Shown: positions 1-9,147 of the stretch, one piece after another
How positions within the stretch are numbered: the stretch's first letter is position 1
Layout: each line of letters starts with the position of its first letter
Assembly: GCA_024699715.1 (NCBI GenBank)
Contig: JANPRD010000005.1
Coordinates: 1 to 64,000, forward strand
Origin: Candidatus Methanophagales archaeon
GTDB lineage: Archaea > Halobacteriota > Syntropharchaeia > Alkanophagales > Methanospirareceae
Length of the DNA stretch: 64,000 nucleotides
Reading direction: 5' to 3'
Translations under genes and position numbers: made by a program
The notes under the pieces: generated by a model
The model's database searches: none
Told to the model about the DNA's origin: nothing
What the model saw: only the letters and a program-made list of their open reading frames with translations

Positions 1-37
1 ACTCCCTTGCATCCTCGTAAAGCTCTTCCGATTTCAT
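1..37 (-). CDS. hemL: Start of glutamate-1-semialdehyde aminotransferase (partial)
   Basis: Only the first 12 codons are inside the window. They read MKSEELYEDARE, which matches the usual opening of archaeal and bacterial HemL. A purine-rich ribosome site (AAGGAAG) precedes the ATG. HemL makes 5-aminolevulinate, the substrate of the HemB encoded just upstream on the same strand, so the context fits a heme/corrin precursor operon. The identification rests on very few residues and is tentative. Confidence 0.5.
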   Translation of the reverse strand, partial: MKSEELYEDARE

Positions 38-142
38 CTTCCTTCTTTCCTCGCTCAAAAAGAAATCTTCTCCGCTTGCTATCGCTTACTTCGTTGCTAT
101 TTCTTCTTTTCCTATTCTTTCTTCTTATTTTCCTTTTTCTAC

Positions 143-1123
143 CTATTTTAATATTTTCGCCACATCTTTCGCAAAATAGGTGATAATTAAGTCGGCACCT
201 GCCCTTTTTATCGCTGTCAAAGCCTCAATCATGACCTTTTCCTTTTCCAAAAATCCCCGCTCTGAAGCAGCACAAATCATTGAATACTCACCGCTGACAT
301 TGTAAGCTGCGAGAGGAACATCAAATCGCTCCCTGACCTTCGCAATAATATCCAAATAGAAGAGAGCGGGCTTCACCATTACAATGTCCGCACCCTCCTT
401 AATATCTAACTCAACTTCCCGCAAAGCCTCCCTCGCATTCGCAAAGTGCATTTGGTAAGTGCTTCTGTCGCCCATTTTCGGCGCCGACTCGGCAGCCTCT
501 CTGAAAGGAGCGTAAAGCGAGGAGTGGAATTTCGCCGCATAACTCATGATTGCGGTGTTCTTGAAGCCTGCGTCGTCCAACGCCTTTCTGATTGCTGCGA
601 CCATCCCATCCATCATGCCTGAAGGCGCAACAATATCTGCGCCAGATTCCGCTTGACTCACCGCTATTTTGCCTAAAATCTCAAGCGTCTCGTCATTCAG
701 TATTTCGCCTGTCTCCTCGTCAACTAAACCGCAGTGACCATGCGTCGTGTATTCGCACAAGCACAAATCCGTAATTACAATCGCATCTCCGCCAAACTCA
801 CCCTTTATTCGCTCAACAGCACGCTGAACAATCCCTTTTGGATTGAACGCCTCACTCCCGACAGCATCCTTCCTGCGAGGTATGCCGAAGAGCAGAAAGG
901 ATTTTATGCCGAGCTCAAGAGCAGATGCGACCTCTTCAACAACGGCATCCGTAGAAAAGCGGAACTGCGAGGGCATCGCACCTATTGATTTCCTGCCTTG
1001 CTCCCCTTTGCCTTCAAGCGTCTCGTCAACAAAAAGCGGCAGAATGAGGTCTTCCACAGAGAGCCGTGTCTCTCGCACTAAATTCAAACGGCGAAGCCTC
1101 CGCATTCGCACACTCGGAAACAT
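143..1123 (-). CDS. hemB: Porphobilinogen synthase (delta-aminolevulinic acid dehydratase)
   Basis: Condenses two 5-aminolevulinate molecules to porphobilinogen, the common tetrapyrrole precursor needed here for corrinoids, F430-type cofactors or heme. The protein is full length (about 326 residues). In ORF numbering, the zinc-binding Cys-rich loop [12 protein letters not shown] lies near 127-138 and the two active-site lysines are K204 (AAKFHSS) and K257 (MVKPAL). The track starts at a GTG at 1141, but the ATG at 1123 is preferred because GGTGAGAGGGGG sits just before it. The gene lies upstream of a likely hemL on the same strand. Confidence 0.95.
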   Translation of the reverse strand: MFPSVRMRRLRRLNLVRETRLSVEDLILPLFVDETLEGKGEQGRKSIGAMPSQFRFSTDAVVEEVASALELGIKSFLLFGIPRRKDAVGSEAFNPKGIVQRAVERIKGEFGGDAIVITDLCLCEYTTHGHCGLVDEETGEILNDETLEILGKIAVSQAESGADIVAPSGMMDGMVAAIRKALDDAGFKNTAIMSYAAKFHSSLYAPFREAAESAPKMGDRSTYQMHFANAREALREVELDIKEGADIVMVKPALFYLDIIAKVRERFDVPLAAYNVSGEYSMICAASERGFLEKEKVMIEALTAIKRAGADLIITYFAKDVAKILK

Positions 1124-1203
1124 TTGAAATCCCCCTCTCACCCTTCTCTTCCCTTTTCTTTCCTTTCCTTCACTTCATTTCACTTCACATCCATTCACTT
1201 CAT

Positions 1204-2109
1204 TCAAATCCGCTCAAATCCACGCCACAAGCCGAGCTTAACAGCAGTCTCAACCACTTTCCTGTATTCGCTTATCTTAACTGTGCGGTTTATTTCCTCA
1301 TATTCATGCGCCTTAAACATCGGTCTGTATTGAAACATGATATTAATGTATGTGTTTTTTGAGAGTTCAGCCACAAACCTCAGTATTTCTTCAGAACCTG
1401 CGACATCGTTAGGCATAACTAAATGACGAATTAGGAGACCACGAACCGCAATACCTCGCTCATCCGTCACCAAATCGCCGACTTGACGGTGCATTTCCCT
1501 GACCGCAGACTTGCACACTTCAAAATAATCCCTCGCTTTTGAGTATTTCTCAGCGCTTTCCGCCCTGCTGTATTTTATGTCGGGCATGTAAATGTCAATA
1601 ATGCCTTCTAAAAGGCGCAAAGTTTGCACTGATTCGTAGCCACCGCAGTTGTAAACGATTGGGACACGCAGTCCTCGCTCCGCCGCTATTTTTATTGCTG
1701 CGACGATTTGAGGAGTGAAGTGCGTGGGCGTCACGAAATTGATGTTGTGGCATCCCAAACGCTGCAGTTCAAGCATCATTTCCGCAAGTTCCGCCTCGCT
1801 CACCTCGTATCCGACGCCGAGATGACTTATGTCGTAGTTCTGGCAGAATACGCAACCTAAATTGCAGTTAGAGAGGAAAATCGTGCCTGAGCCGTGCGTG
1901 CCGACGAGAACATCTTCTTCGCCGAAATGCGGGTGTGCGGAAGCGACCTTCAACTTCGCAGAGGAACGGCAGAAGCCAACCTCGCCTTTCAAACGATTCA
2001 CACCGCAACGACGAGGACAAAGCTCGCAGTCGCTCAGCATCGCATACAATTCTTTAATGCGAGTTTCAATCTCACCGCTCTCGCAAAGCTCTAAATACGC
2101 AGGACGCAT
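1204..2109 (-). CDS. PflX-like radical SAM protein (COG1313)
   Basis: Radical S-adenosylmethionine protein of the PflX/COG1313 group, related to pyruvate formate-lyase activating enzymes. The SAM-cluster motif is C82-x3-C86-x2-C89 (NCNLGCVFCQN). An extra Cys-rich N-terminal segment (CELCPRRCGV...GFC, about residues 28-47) could hold a second metal site, as is usual in this group. At 301 residues it is the normal length. No glycyl radical enzyme is visible nearby, so the substrate is unknown. It sits just upstream of hemB on the same strand, about 80 bp away. Confidence 0.85.
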   Translation of the reverse strand: MRPAYLELCESGEIETRIKELYAMLSDCELCPRRCGVNRLKGEVGFCRSSAKLKVASAHPHFGEEDVLVGTHGSGTIFLSNCNLGCVFCQNYDISHLGVGYEVSEAELAEMMLELQRLGCHNINFVTPTHFTPQIVAAIKIAAERGLRVPIVYNCGGYESVQTLRLLEGIIDIYMPDIKYSRAESAEKYSKARDYFEVCKSAVREMHRQVGDLVTDERGIAVRGLLIRHLVMPNDVAGSEEILRFVAELSKNTYINIMFQYRPMFKAHEYEEINRTVKISEYRKVVETAVKLGLWRGFERI

Positions 2110-2143
2110 TTGAATTAATTGGTGAATATGTAAAAAATAGGGT

Positions 2144-3466
2144 TCAGCTCACATAGACACAGATGTGAGCCTTGGGGCTCATCAAGCTCAGTCCTCCTCT
2201 TGGGTTCATCGGAGGCGTATCATCGCTCTTGCCCCCTTTCGTGGCAACCCCTCCCAGCGCCCTCATGTCGTATCTCATCCGCCTTTTCATCGACCTCATC
2301 ATAGGTCTCGCAACCGAGCGGAAGAATGATGCCCGGGCGCTGGGGAAAGCCACACATCCTAAGGTATATGTTTATTGCTCCGCATAGCTGCCTATCTAAA
2401 GTCAAACCACACTTCTTACACGCAACCTGTCCTTTTCGGAGCTTCATAGAACCTCCACACATAGGACAGGTTGACGTTGTCCCTTTAGCACTTACGAGAC
2501 TTCACATTGCTTTTATAGTTCATATATTGGACGATTGTTCTCCAGTTTTGCTTTGAGATGTCTCTGTTATGCTTTCTTCCTCTTGAGAACATCCCTTTCT
2601 TATCCAATTTCTCAAATGCGTGCGCACATTTGAACATCCTTGCGATTTGCGTGGTCAGCTTATGAACGAAGTCCTCGGCTCTATTTTTCTCCCTTCTGCC
2701 ATGCTTTGAAACTACAGAGCTTGAGAGAATGCTTCTTGGACGCTTTACTTTGTGCTTTCCTCCTTTTGATCTCATGAACCCTGTGTATGTGATAAAGATG
2801 ACTCAAATCCACTTTTATCCAACCGTATCTCGGAGAGAATCCGTCAAGACTAAATAAGTTCAAGTCCCATCCTATTGCAGTGTCTTTTATTTCTTCTTCC
2901 TTCTCCTTTTTGAATGTTATCACGATCTCATCTTCTTTCAGTATCAACTCACCCAATCTCCAACCTTCAACCCTTTTCTTGAACCATGCGTTTGAATAAT
3001 CAAACGCTAAATATTCTCTCGGTTTTATGGTCACTCTGATCCTACCGTCTTTGCAAACGAATAAAGTTCCTTTCACCCTTACAAACTTCCTTCTTACCGC
3101 CGGTTTCTTTCTTCTTCTCCTCCCTTGCATATAATTCTTCTTCCAAGATGATAATATTGAGTAGGCAACTCTGATAGCAGAATCAACATAATGGGCTGCA
3201 TAATCCCAATCTTTGAGAAGATTATTCCTTAACTCTCTTTTGAACGCTCTGCTCTTTGGAATTTCGGGCTTCAATCGCTTGACAAAATAATACCTCTTCT
3301 CCTTATTCACACGATAATATTTCCTCTGCTCTTTCTCAGTCCATTTGATACTATTCCAAATTATGTCAATCGCTATTTGGAGAAGACGCGTGTAATCATT
3401 CAAGAAATTCTTTATGTCGTAACTATGCTTCAACTTATAGCTGCGAACACAACAGTCTCTTTGCAC
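2144..3466 (-). pseudogene. tnpB: Decayed IS605/IS1341-type tnpB, multiple frameshifts
   Basis: One TnpB (RuvC-like RNA-guided nuclease of IS200/IS605 transposons) is spread over four frames. The N-terminal and RuvC-I part (TAIGWDLNLFS) is in 3466-2681. The next part (VHKLTTQIARMF, AHAFEKLDKKG with the likely RuvC-II Glu) is in 2775-2485. The zinc ribbon (TCPMCGG...CKKCGLTLDR) is in 2462-2220, and the tail (PPMNPRGGLSLM) is in 2353-2144. At least three frame changes are needed, so no intact nuclease is made. No tnpA is present, so this was at best a non-autonomous element. Confidence 0.85.
2147..2170 (-). repeat. Perfect 7-bp hairpin at the 3' end of tnpB
   Basis: GCTCACA (2147-2153) and TGTGAGC (2164-2170) form a perfect inverted repeat with a 10-nt loop at the last codons of tnpB. 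In IS200/IS605 elements the tnpB 3' end normally carries structured omega-RNA and right-end hairpins, so this is a candidate remnant of that structure. Function is inferred from position only. Confidence 0.45.
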
Positions 3467-3517
3467 CTCTAACCACTTCCCTCGCCTTCTTCAGTGTATA
3501 CAACTTTCCTATCAATA

Positions 3518-3530
3518 ACTTATTTATACT
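3518..3530 (+). promoter_or_regulatory. Probable TATA box for cooC
   Basis: An AT-rich stretch containing TTATTTATACTA lies about 40-50 bp before the cooC ATG at 3569. An archaeal start site 25 bp downstream would give a short leader. This is based on motif and spacing only. Confidence 0.4.
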
Positions 3531-3568
3531 ATGCCTATTCAAATATATTTGCGGTGAAGCTGCTTGAA

Positions 3569-4339
3569 ATGGCTCACATTATCGCCGTCGCTGGGAAGGG
3601 AGGCGTCGGAAAGACCGTAATTTCCGCACTCCTGTTGCGATTTCTTATTGAAGATGAGGATATTCGGCGGGATGGAGTGCTTGTGATAGATGCGGACCCT
3701 GCGGTTAGCCTGCCATTCGCACTCGGATTAGAGGTGAAAAAGACAATAGGGGATATAAGAGAGGAGATAGCGGAGCCAAGTGGCATAATTTTTGACGAAA
3801 GAATGCCGATAGATATGTTGTTAGAGTATAAGATTGATGAGATAATGGTCAAAAGACCTTATTTTTCGCTCATTGCGATGGGTCGTCCTGAGGGCGTTGG
3901 GTGTTACTGCCTCGTGAATGACATGCTACGACACTTCATCGGCAAGCTTTCCTCCCGCTTCGGCACGATTTTAATTGACTGCGAGGCGGGTTTGGAGCAT
4001 TTGAGCAGGAGAACGACGCAAGATGTGGACACGATGCTCGTCGTGAGCGACTTCACGAAGCGTGGCTTTAAAACGGCAGCAGCAATTAAAAGCCTCGCAG
4101 AAAGCCTTCACATAGAATTCAAGCGGATTTTCCTCGTGCTTAACAAAGTGCCTGCTTCCGCAAATGTTCATTTTGATGAAATTGAGCGCCTCACTGGCAT
4201 GCCTATCGCAGGCGTCGTGCCTGAAGACGAAATCGTGAGCAAGTTTGACTACGAGGGCAAGCCGATTCTCCTCCTTCCTGAAGACTCAAAAGCGGTTCTC
4301 GCCGTCCGCAAGATATTTGAGCGGATTTTTAGTGTTTAG
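3569..4339 (+). CDS. cooC: CooC-like nickel-insertion ATPase
   Basis: P-loop ATPase of the MinD/ParA fold with the deviant Walker A GKGGVGKT at residues 9-16 and the Asp-rich strand VLVIDADP. A CYC motif falls at residues 112-114, the position of the metal-binding CXC motif known in CooC1, which supports choosing this ATG over the track start at 3494. CooC loads nickel into carbon monoxide dehydrogenase, in archaea the CODH/acetyl-CoA synthase complex. No CODH gene lies in the window, so the partner must be elsewhere. The 3' end overlaps the convergent arfC reading by about 11 bp. Confidence 0.85.
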   Translation: MAHIIAVAGKGGVGKTVISALLLRFLIEDEDIRRDGVLVIDADPAVSLPFALGLEVKKTIGDIREEIAEPSGIIFDERMPIDMLLEYKIDEIMVKRPYFSLIAMGRPEGVGCYCLVNDMLRHFIGKLSSRFGTILIDCEAGLEHLSRRTTQDVDTMLVVSDFTKRGFKTAAAIKSLAESLHIEFKRIFLVLNKVPASANVHFDEIERLTGMPIAGVVPEDEIVSKFDYEGKPILLLPEDSKAVLAVRKIFERIFSV

Positions 4340-5139
4340 GGGATTTTTGGGGTTTGGGGTTTGAGGACTTGAGGACACGCCACCGCAGGAGCACGCCATC
4401 GTCAAGCCTTTCAACACCAATAAGAGAGAGTTTCAGCATTTCTGATGCGAGAAAACCATCACCTTCCACGAGAGATGGGGCATCTTTACCACCAATAATC
4501 ATATTTCCAACGAAAGTGTATATCTCATCAACGAGACCTTCCGAGAGTAAGAGACCAATTCAGCGTTGCACCGCCCTCAACCATTAATTTTCTGACGCCT
4601 CTTCGCCACAATTCTCGCATTAATGAACGCAAATTCACCCGCTCAACGCCGCAGACAAGCACTTCCGCCTTCCGACGCAACCTCTCAACTCGCTCCGCAG
4701 GTGCATTTTCAGCGACGGCAATCAAACGCTTCCCCTCGCCTTTCACAAGAAAATCCGCATTCTCAGGCGTTCTTGCCTTGCTGTCAACGACAACTCGCAT
4801 CGGATTCTCATCCTTACCTTGCATTTTCCTCCACTTCCGCAACGCATCAGACTTCACCGTAAGTGAGGGGTTGTCCGCAAGAACCGTCCCGACGCCCACT
4901 AAAATCGCATCGCTCTCCGCTCGCAAAGCATCAACACGCTTGAAATCCTCTTCGCCACTTATTCTCGTCTGTCGTCGCTCTTTTGTCGCAATCTTACCGT
5001 CCGCACTCATCGCAACATTTATGAAAACAAAGGGTTTTTTCCACTCCTCTCCTCCCAAACTTCCACTTTCACGCCTCATTTTACCTTCCGCTGCTGTTTC
5101 TCTTCGTAGCATCGGCGCATTAAGCCTCACGCCAGACAA
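4329..5139 (-). CDS. arfC: 2,5-diamino-6-ribosylaminopyrimidinone 5'-phosphate reductase, frameshifted
   Basis: RibD C-terminal family reductase (RIB7/ArfC) of archaeal riboflavin and F420 precursor synthesis. Visible motifs are FINVAMSADGKIA near the N-terminus, RAESDAILVGVGTVLADNPSLT, and VEGGATLNWSL near the C-terminus. The annotated ORF stops at 4528, but a different frame continues at once with LSEGLVDEIYTFVGNMIIGG and runs to a TAA at 4329-4331, restoring a normal C-terminus. So one frame change lies near 4545-4556 (CTTACTCTC). The track start is at 5139; an internal ATG at 5079 gives a more usual N-terminus. ribK and ribB lie 6 kb away. Confidence 0.85.
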
Positions 5140-5211
5140 TTTAGACCGCTCCTCCTCACTTCACTAAAGATGGAAAAGGAAAAATAAGCATGAGCGAGAA
5201 AAGAGGAAATA

Positions 5212-6144
5212 ATGACTGTGCTCAGAATCACTTTCTTGGGGACAGGAGGCTCTGTTCCTTCGCCTCACAGGAATCCATCGGCAATCGCAGTTCGGCGGGA
5301 GAGCGAGCTTTTCCTCTTTGACTGCGGAGAAGGCACACAGCAGCAAATGATGCGAGCGAAGACAGGCATGAAAATCACAGCGATTTTCATCACGCACTTC
5401 CACGCCGACCATGTTCTCGGCATCCCGGGTCTGCTTCAGACGCTCTCTTTGCAGGGTCGCACAGAACCGCTTGAGATTTACGGTCCGAAGGGCGTGAGGC
5501 GCTTCCTATACCATTTGCTCTCTCTCGGCTACGCATCAAAGAACTTTGATGTCAAAGCAATTGAATTGCAGCACGGAGATGTCATTCGCCGTCAAAACTA
5601 CGAAATAAGGGCTTTCAAGACGGAGCATAACATTCGCAGCATCGGTTATGTGCTTGAAGAAGCGATGCGTCCCGGAAAGTTCAACAGGGAGCGTGCTATT
5701 GAGCTCGGTCTCAAGCCGGGACCGCTTTTCTCTAAATTGCAGCACGGCGAGAGCGTTTTCGTGAACGGTCGTGAGATTCGCCCTGAAGATGTCTTGGGAC
5801 CGCCACGCCCAGGTCGCAAAATCGTTTACACGGGCGACACGAGACCTTGCGAGAGCGTCATTCAGGCTGCTGAAAACGCAGACATTTTAATTCACGACGG
5901 CTCGCTTGCAGAGGCGGAGAAGGAGCTTGCAATTGAATACATGCACTCAACTGTTACGGAGGCTGCGGAGGTCGCTGCAAAAGCGAATGTCCGAAAACTC
6001 ATTCTAACGCACATAAGTGCGAGATATGACGAGGAAGATGCGAAGAAATTGGAAGAAGAAGCAAGAAAAATATTCCCAAACACGATTGTTGCGAGCGATT
6101 TGATGACTATTGATGTGAAATACAGAGATAAAGAGCAGGGGTGA
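5212..6144 (+). CDS. rnz: Ribonuclease Z
   Basis: Metallo-beta-lactamase fold tRNA 3'-processing endonuclease. The zinc motif THFHADH is at residues 61-67, a second metal ligand set appears as YTGDTRPCE and a third as LTHISARY. The length of 310 residues is normal for RNase Z. It trims 3' trailers from tRNA precursors. Its TGA stop is the first triplet of an IS-like right end (see 6142-6360), suggesting that an insertion once landed at the very end of the gene. Confidence 0.95.
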   Translation: MTVLRITFLGTGGSVPSPHRNPSAIAVRRESELFLFDCGEGTQQQMMRAKTGMKITAIFITHFHADHVLGIPGLLQTLSLQGRTEPLEIYGPKGVRRFLYHLLSLGYASKNFDVKAIELQHGDVIRRQNYEIRAFKTEHNIRSIGYVLEEAMRPGKFNRERAIELGLKPGPLFSKLQHGESVFVNGREIRPEDVLGPPRPGRKIVYTGDTRPCESVIQAAENADILIHDGSLAEAEKELAIEYMHSTVTEAAEVAAKANVRKLILTHISARYDEEDAKKLEEEARKIFPNTIVASDLMTIDVKYRDKEQG

Positions 6145-6360
6145 CCTCCTCCCCTTGCTCATAAGGCTTCCAACATGAAAACTCCTTAGCGAAAGGTTGG
6201 GCGTTCATCCGTCACGCTTCGGACTCATGCACACCTCAGTCGCCCGCATCCCTCCCATTAAGGAATGGGCTACAAGAATTCAACAGAGTATTTAAATTAG
6301 CTGCTCACTCACATTCCCCTGCTCCACGCTTGCGCATGGGGTCTTATAAGCAGCGGGAAG
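6142..6360 (-). mobile_element. Possible orphan IS605-type right end / omega-RNA-like remnant
   Basis: Read on the minus strand, this gene-free stretch ends in GTTGGAAGCC then GGAGGAGGTCA. I recall this arrangement from the 3' ends of IS200/IS605 tnpB elements. It also holds a small hairpin, CCCATT/AATGGG at 6254-6269. No TnpB reading is recoverable. The call is from pattern memory, not an alignment, so it is tentative. Confidence 0.35.
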
Positions 6361-6408
6361 ATAAAAAAATAAAAAATATTTTTATTGTCTTACACTTATG
6401 CTCTTTGT

Positions 6409-7849
6409 TTATTTCTTCCCCCTCCGCCTTGAAATCATGAATGCCAGCGCAATCATGGATGAGGCGGCTATCAAAAATGAATATGCAGGAAACTCTGGTA
6501 TTGAAGGCGTTGGAGTTAGAGTCGGTGTTGGCGTCGGTGTTGGAGTAGGCGTCGGAGTTGGAGCGGGTGCAAAGTAATTCTCAAATCTCTCAATAAGCGG
6601 ATAATAGTCTTTGTCTGAATCTATGCTGTAAGGAGTATCCCCAATTCCATCTCCATCTGCATCATATCCATTGTAATCGTCCCCAGTAAGTTGCCCATGT
6701 AGTATTCGTGAATGTTTTTGAACCTCTTGTATGTGTATGTTATTCGGTTTTGAATTCGGATTCCATATGTTTGTTGAGTTAGTAAGAATAGGACGTTGTT
6801 GGATGTGTTGTTTATGAAGTTGATTAAGGTATATGTATGTTGATTGGATTTGAATGCCAGAGGTCATATGCTATAGCCTTGTTGTTTGAGCTGATGTGTT
6901 ATTTGATATGCTGTTATTGTTTGAATCATGAAGGTATATGCCATACTATGCGTTGTTTGAGCTGATGTTGTTAGTCTTTGATGTTGTATTGAAATAAGCA
7001 ATTATCGCTCTGCCATAGTTCAATTCCTACATCTGTATTTGTAAGCTCTGAATTCATTACGGTGATATTCTTGCATTTAACGAGTATTACCTGTCCTGCG
7101 TTATCAATGAATTGTATCTGATTCATCCTCGAGATAAACAAGCGGCTTCCCGTTCACCGTATTATCCTCAACAATGTTGTTGTATGAATTATCAGACGAG
7201 AGATACCATCGTTCATGAATTCGTTTTTTCTTATCGTGTTTTTGTTTGAATACCAAGGTCTATGCCATCACGTTGTTTGAGCTGATGATGTTGTTTGATA
7301 TGCTGTTATTGTTTGAATATAAAGGGATATGCCATCATCGTTGTTTGAGCTGATGTTGTTGTATGATGTTTGGAATATGATGTCCATATTTTTGACTGAT
7401 GTTATTAATACTGTTTTGTGAACAGTATGCCATCAGTTTGACGTCGTTTGATAGCTGTTGTTGTTAAAGTCAGGTAGCGTGTTTGATGATTTGTTATGTT
7501 ATTTTTTGTTATTGTATTGAACGAGATGTATATGCCATCATCAGCCTCCAGTGATTGTGAAACCTTCTATTCTTATTCCATCTGCTTCGAGCGTGAATAC
7601 ATCTGAACCACCGCCATTAACGATGCAATTATCAGAGCCGTTCTCTGATTTTATTGTCAGTTGCTTGCTCACGGTAATGCTCTCATAGTAAGTTCCATCC
7701 CTTACAATAATCGTATCTCCAGCGATTGCATTATCAACAGCCCACTGAATCTTTGCGTAGTCGTCAGGCACATATATCGTTGCTGCTTGAGCGCATCCGA
7801 TGGATGAAATGGCGATGAGTAGCACTGCAAAAAGCAAGTGCCCTCTCAT
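6409..7849 (-). pseudogene. Degenerate NosD-like beta-helix surface protein with PEF-type C-terminal anchor
   Basis: The N-terminal part (ORF 7915-7541) starts best at ATG 7849, behind a strong GGAGGTGA site. It has a signal peptide ending near CAQAA, then IYVPDDYAKIQWAVDNAIAGDT and a beta-helix start. The C-terminal part (ORF 6867-6409) has DADGDGIGDTPYSID, a Pro-Thr repeat linker, then SIPEFPAY, a hydrophobic segment and RRRGKK, a PEF-CTERM-like sorting signal. Between them (6870-7540) are Asn/Ser-rich beta-helix repeats broken by many stops and frame changes. One extracellular protein was originally encoded, and it is now decayed. Confidence 0.75.
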
Positions 7850-7993
7850 CTTCCCTTCACCTCCATTGAGGATATGAGCAAATTCCTCATATATATGTGA
7901 CAGTGTGAGCAACATATGTTAAAAGCAGATGAGCGGTCATCCGCTACGCTTCCCCCATTCATTTCACAAAATAAGAATAAGGAGGGTGCGGGT

Positions 7994-8800
7994 ATGACGG
8001 GAAAAGGCAGAGGCAAGGTTTTCGGAACGGGAGCAACACACATTGAAGTAATCGGTGTGCGAGGGATTCCAGAAATAGAAAAGGGTGACGACCTTGCAGG
8101 GATTTTTCTCTCCGCCCTTGATGCGAATGGCATCTCGCTTGAAGACGGCGATGTTCTCGTCGTTGCTTCAAAAATCATTTCAAAGAGCGAAGGTCGCATC
8201 GTCAATCTCTCAACCGTTCAGCCATCTGAGGAGGCGCTGAAAATTGCGAAAGAGGCTGCAAATGAGCAAGAGAAAGACCCAAGAGTCGTTCAACTTGTGC
8301 TGAATGAGGCGAAAGAAATCGTAAGAATGGGGAGAGGTCATATTATTGTTGAGACAAAGCACGGATTTATATGTGCGAATGCGGGTGTTGACGAGTCAAA
8401 TATTGCGGAAGGTTACGCAATTTTACTGCCTGAAGACCCTCAGCGCTCTGCTGAAAGGCTTCGTGAAGAGTTAGAGCGGCGAACAGGTCGTAAAATTGCG
8501 GTTCTCGTTGCGGATTCTCAAGGTCGTGCATTCAGGGACGGCGTCGTAGGCACTTGCATCGGCGTCTCCGGCATTCCTGCGTTGCTTGACCGCAGGGGAG
8601 AGGAAGACCGCTTCGGAAAGATTTCAAGAATTACGAAGGTCGCCGTTGCTGACGAAATTTGTGCCGCTGCAAACTTGGTGATGGGAGAGTTCAGCGAAGG
8701 CATTCCCGTTGCGATTGTTCGTGGTCTCAAACTTGAGCGGAGATGCGACGCTCACATTAAAGAACTGCTTTTTGAGCGGGAGCGGGACTTGTTCAGGTAG
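7994..8800 (+). CDS. cofE: Coenzyme F420-0:L-glutamate ligase
   Basis: Adds the first gamma-linked glutamates to F420-0 with GTP, completing the hydride-carrying cofactor of methanogenesis-type C1 metabolism. The sequence shows family motifs GIPEIEKGDDLAGIF, VVASKIISKSEGR, and the later ADSQGRAFRDGVVG. The length (about 268 residues) is normal when the start is ATG 7994, which has AAGGAGG at 7979-7985 with good spacing. The longer track start at 7916 runs into the promoter region shared with the divergent beta-helix gene. Confidence 0.95.
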   Translation: MTGKGRGKVFGTGATHIEVIGVRGIPEIEKGDDLAGIFLSALDANGISLEDGDVLVVASKIISKSEGRIVNLSTVQPSEEALKIAKEAANEQEKDPRVVQLVLNEAKEIVRMGRGHIIVETKHGFICANAGVDESNIAEGYAILLPEDPQRSAERLREELERRTGRKIAVLVADSQGRAFRDGVVGTCIGVSGIPALLDRRGEEDRFGKISRITKVAVADEICAAANLVMGEFSEGIPVAIVRGLKLERRCDAHIKELLFERERDLFR

Positions 8801-9050
8801 CATGCTTCCTCTTCGTCTGCCTGGTCGCCACACCTTAACATGAGGTATGCAAAGGCGAACTCAAAGCTGCCCATGCAGCCCCCGGCTACCAGTGCCGAGT
8901 AGCCTCTCGGGTTCATCGCTGCTCAGAGCCTATTCAGCACTGAGAAGAGGCATTCTGACCGCTTATCCCTCTTTCGCCTTTCTCTCAGGCTCCCACCGCC
9001 CTCATCTGAGAGGACTTCTGAGGGTATGTATTATTAGACGAAGAGAGGTT
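8801..9050 (-). mobile_element. Probable scar of a second tnpB 3' end
   Basis: This gap of about 350 bp holds no intact gene. On the minus strand it reads QMRAVGA, then after stops ATGAACCCGAGAGG (MNPRG), which parallels DMRALGG...PPMNPRGG at the tail of the tnpB at 2.1-3.5 kb. I take it as a heavily decayed IS605-family 3' end. The match is short and was judged by eye. Confidence 0.35.
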
Positions 9051-9147
9051 ATATATATCGGTAGCTGTTGCGAACCTCCTTATTAATCTCTCCCGTTCCA
9101 ACCACCTACTCAAAACCTCTATTATTTTTTCATTCTTACTTAAAAAG

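Noticed and set aside
6880-7520. Repeated TTGTTTGAGCTGATG units that look like an array
   Set aside because: Spacing is irregular and the minus strand reads Asn/Ser beta-helix repeats (NNSISNN), so this is protein-repeat DNA, not CRISPR.
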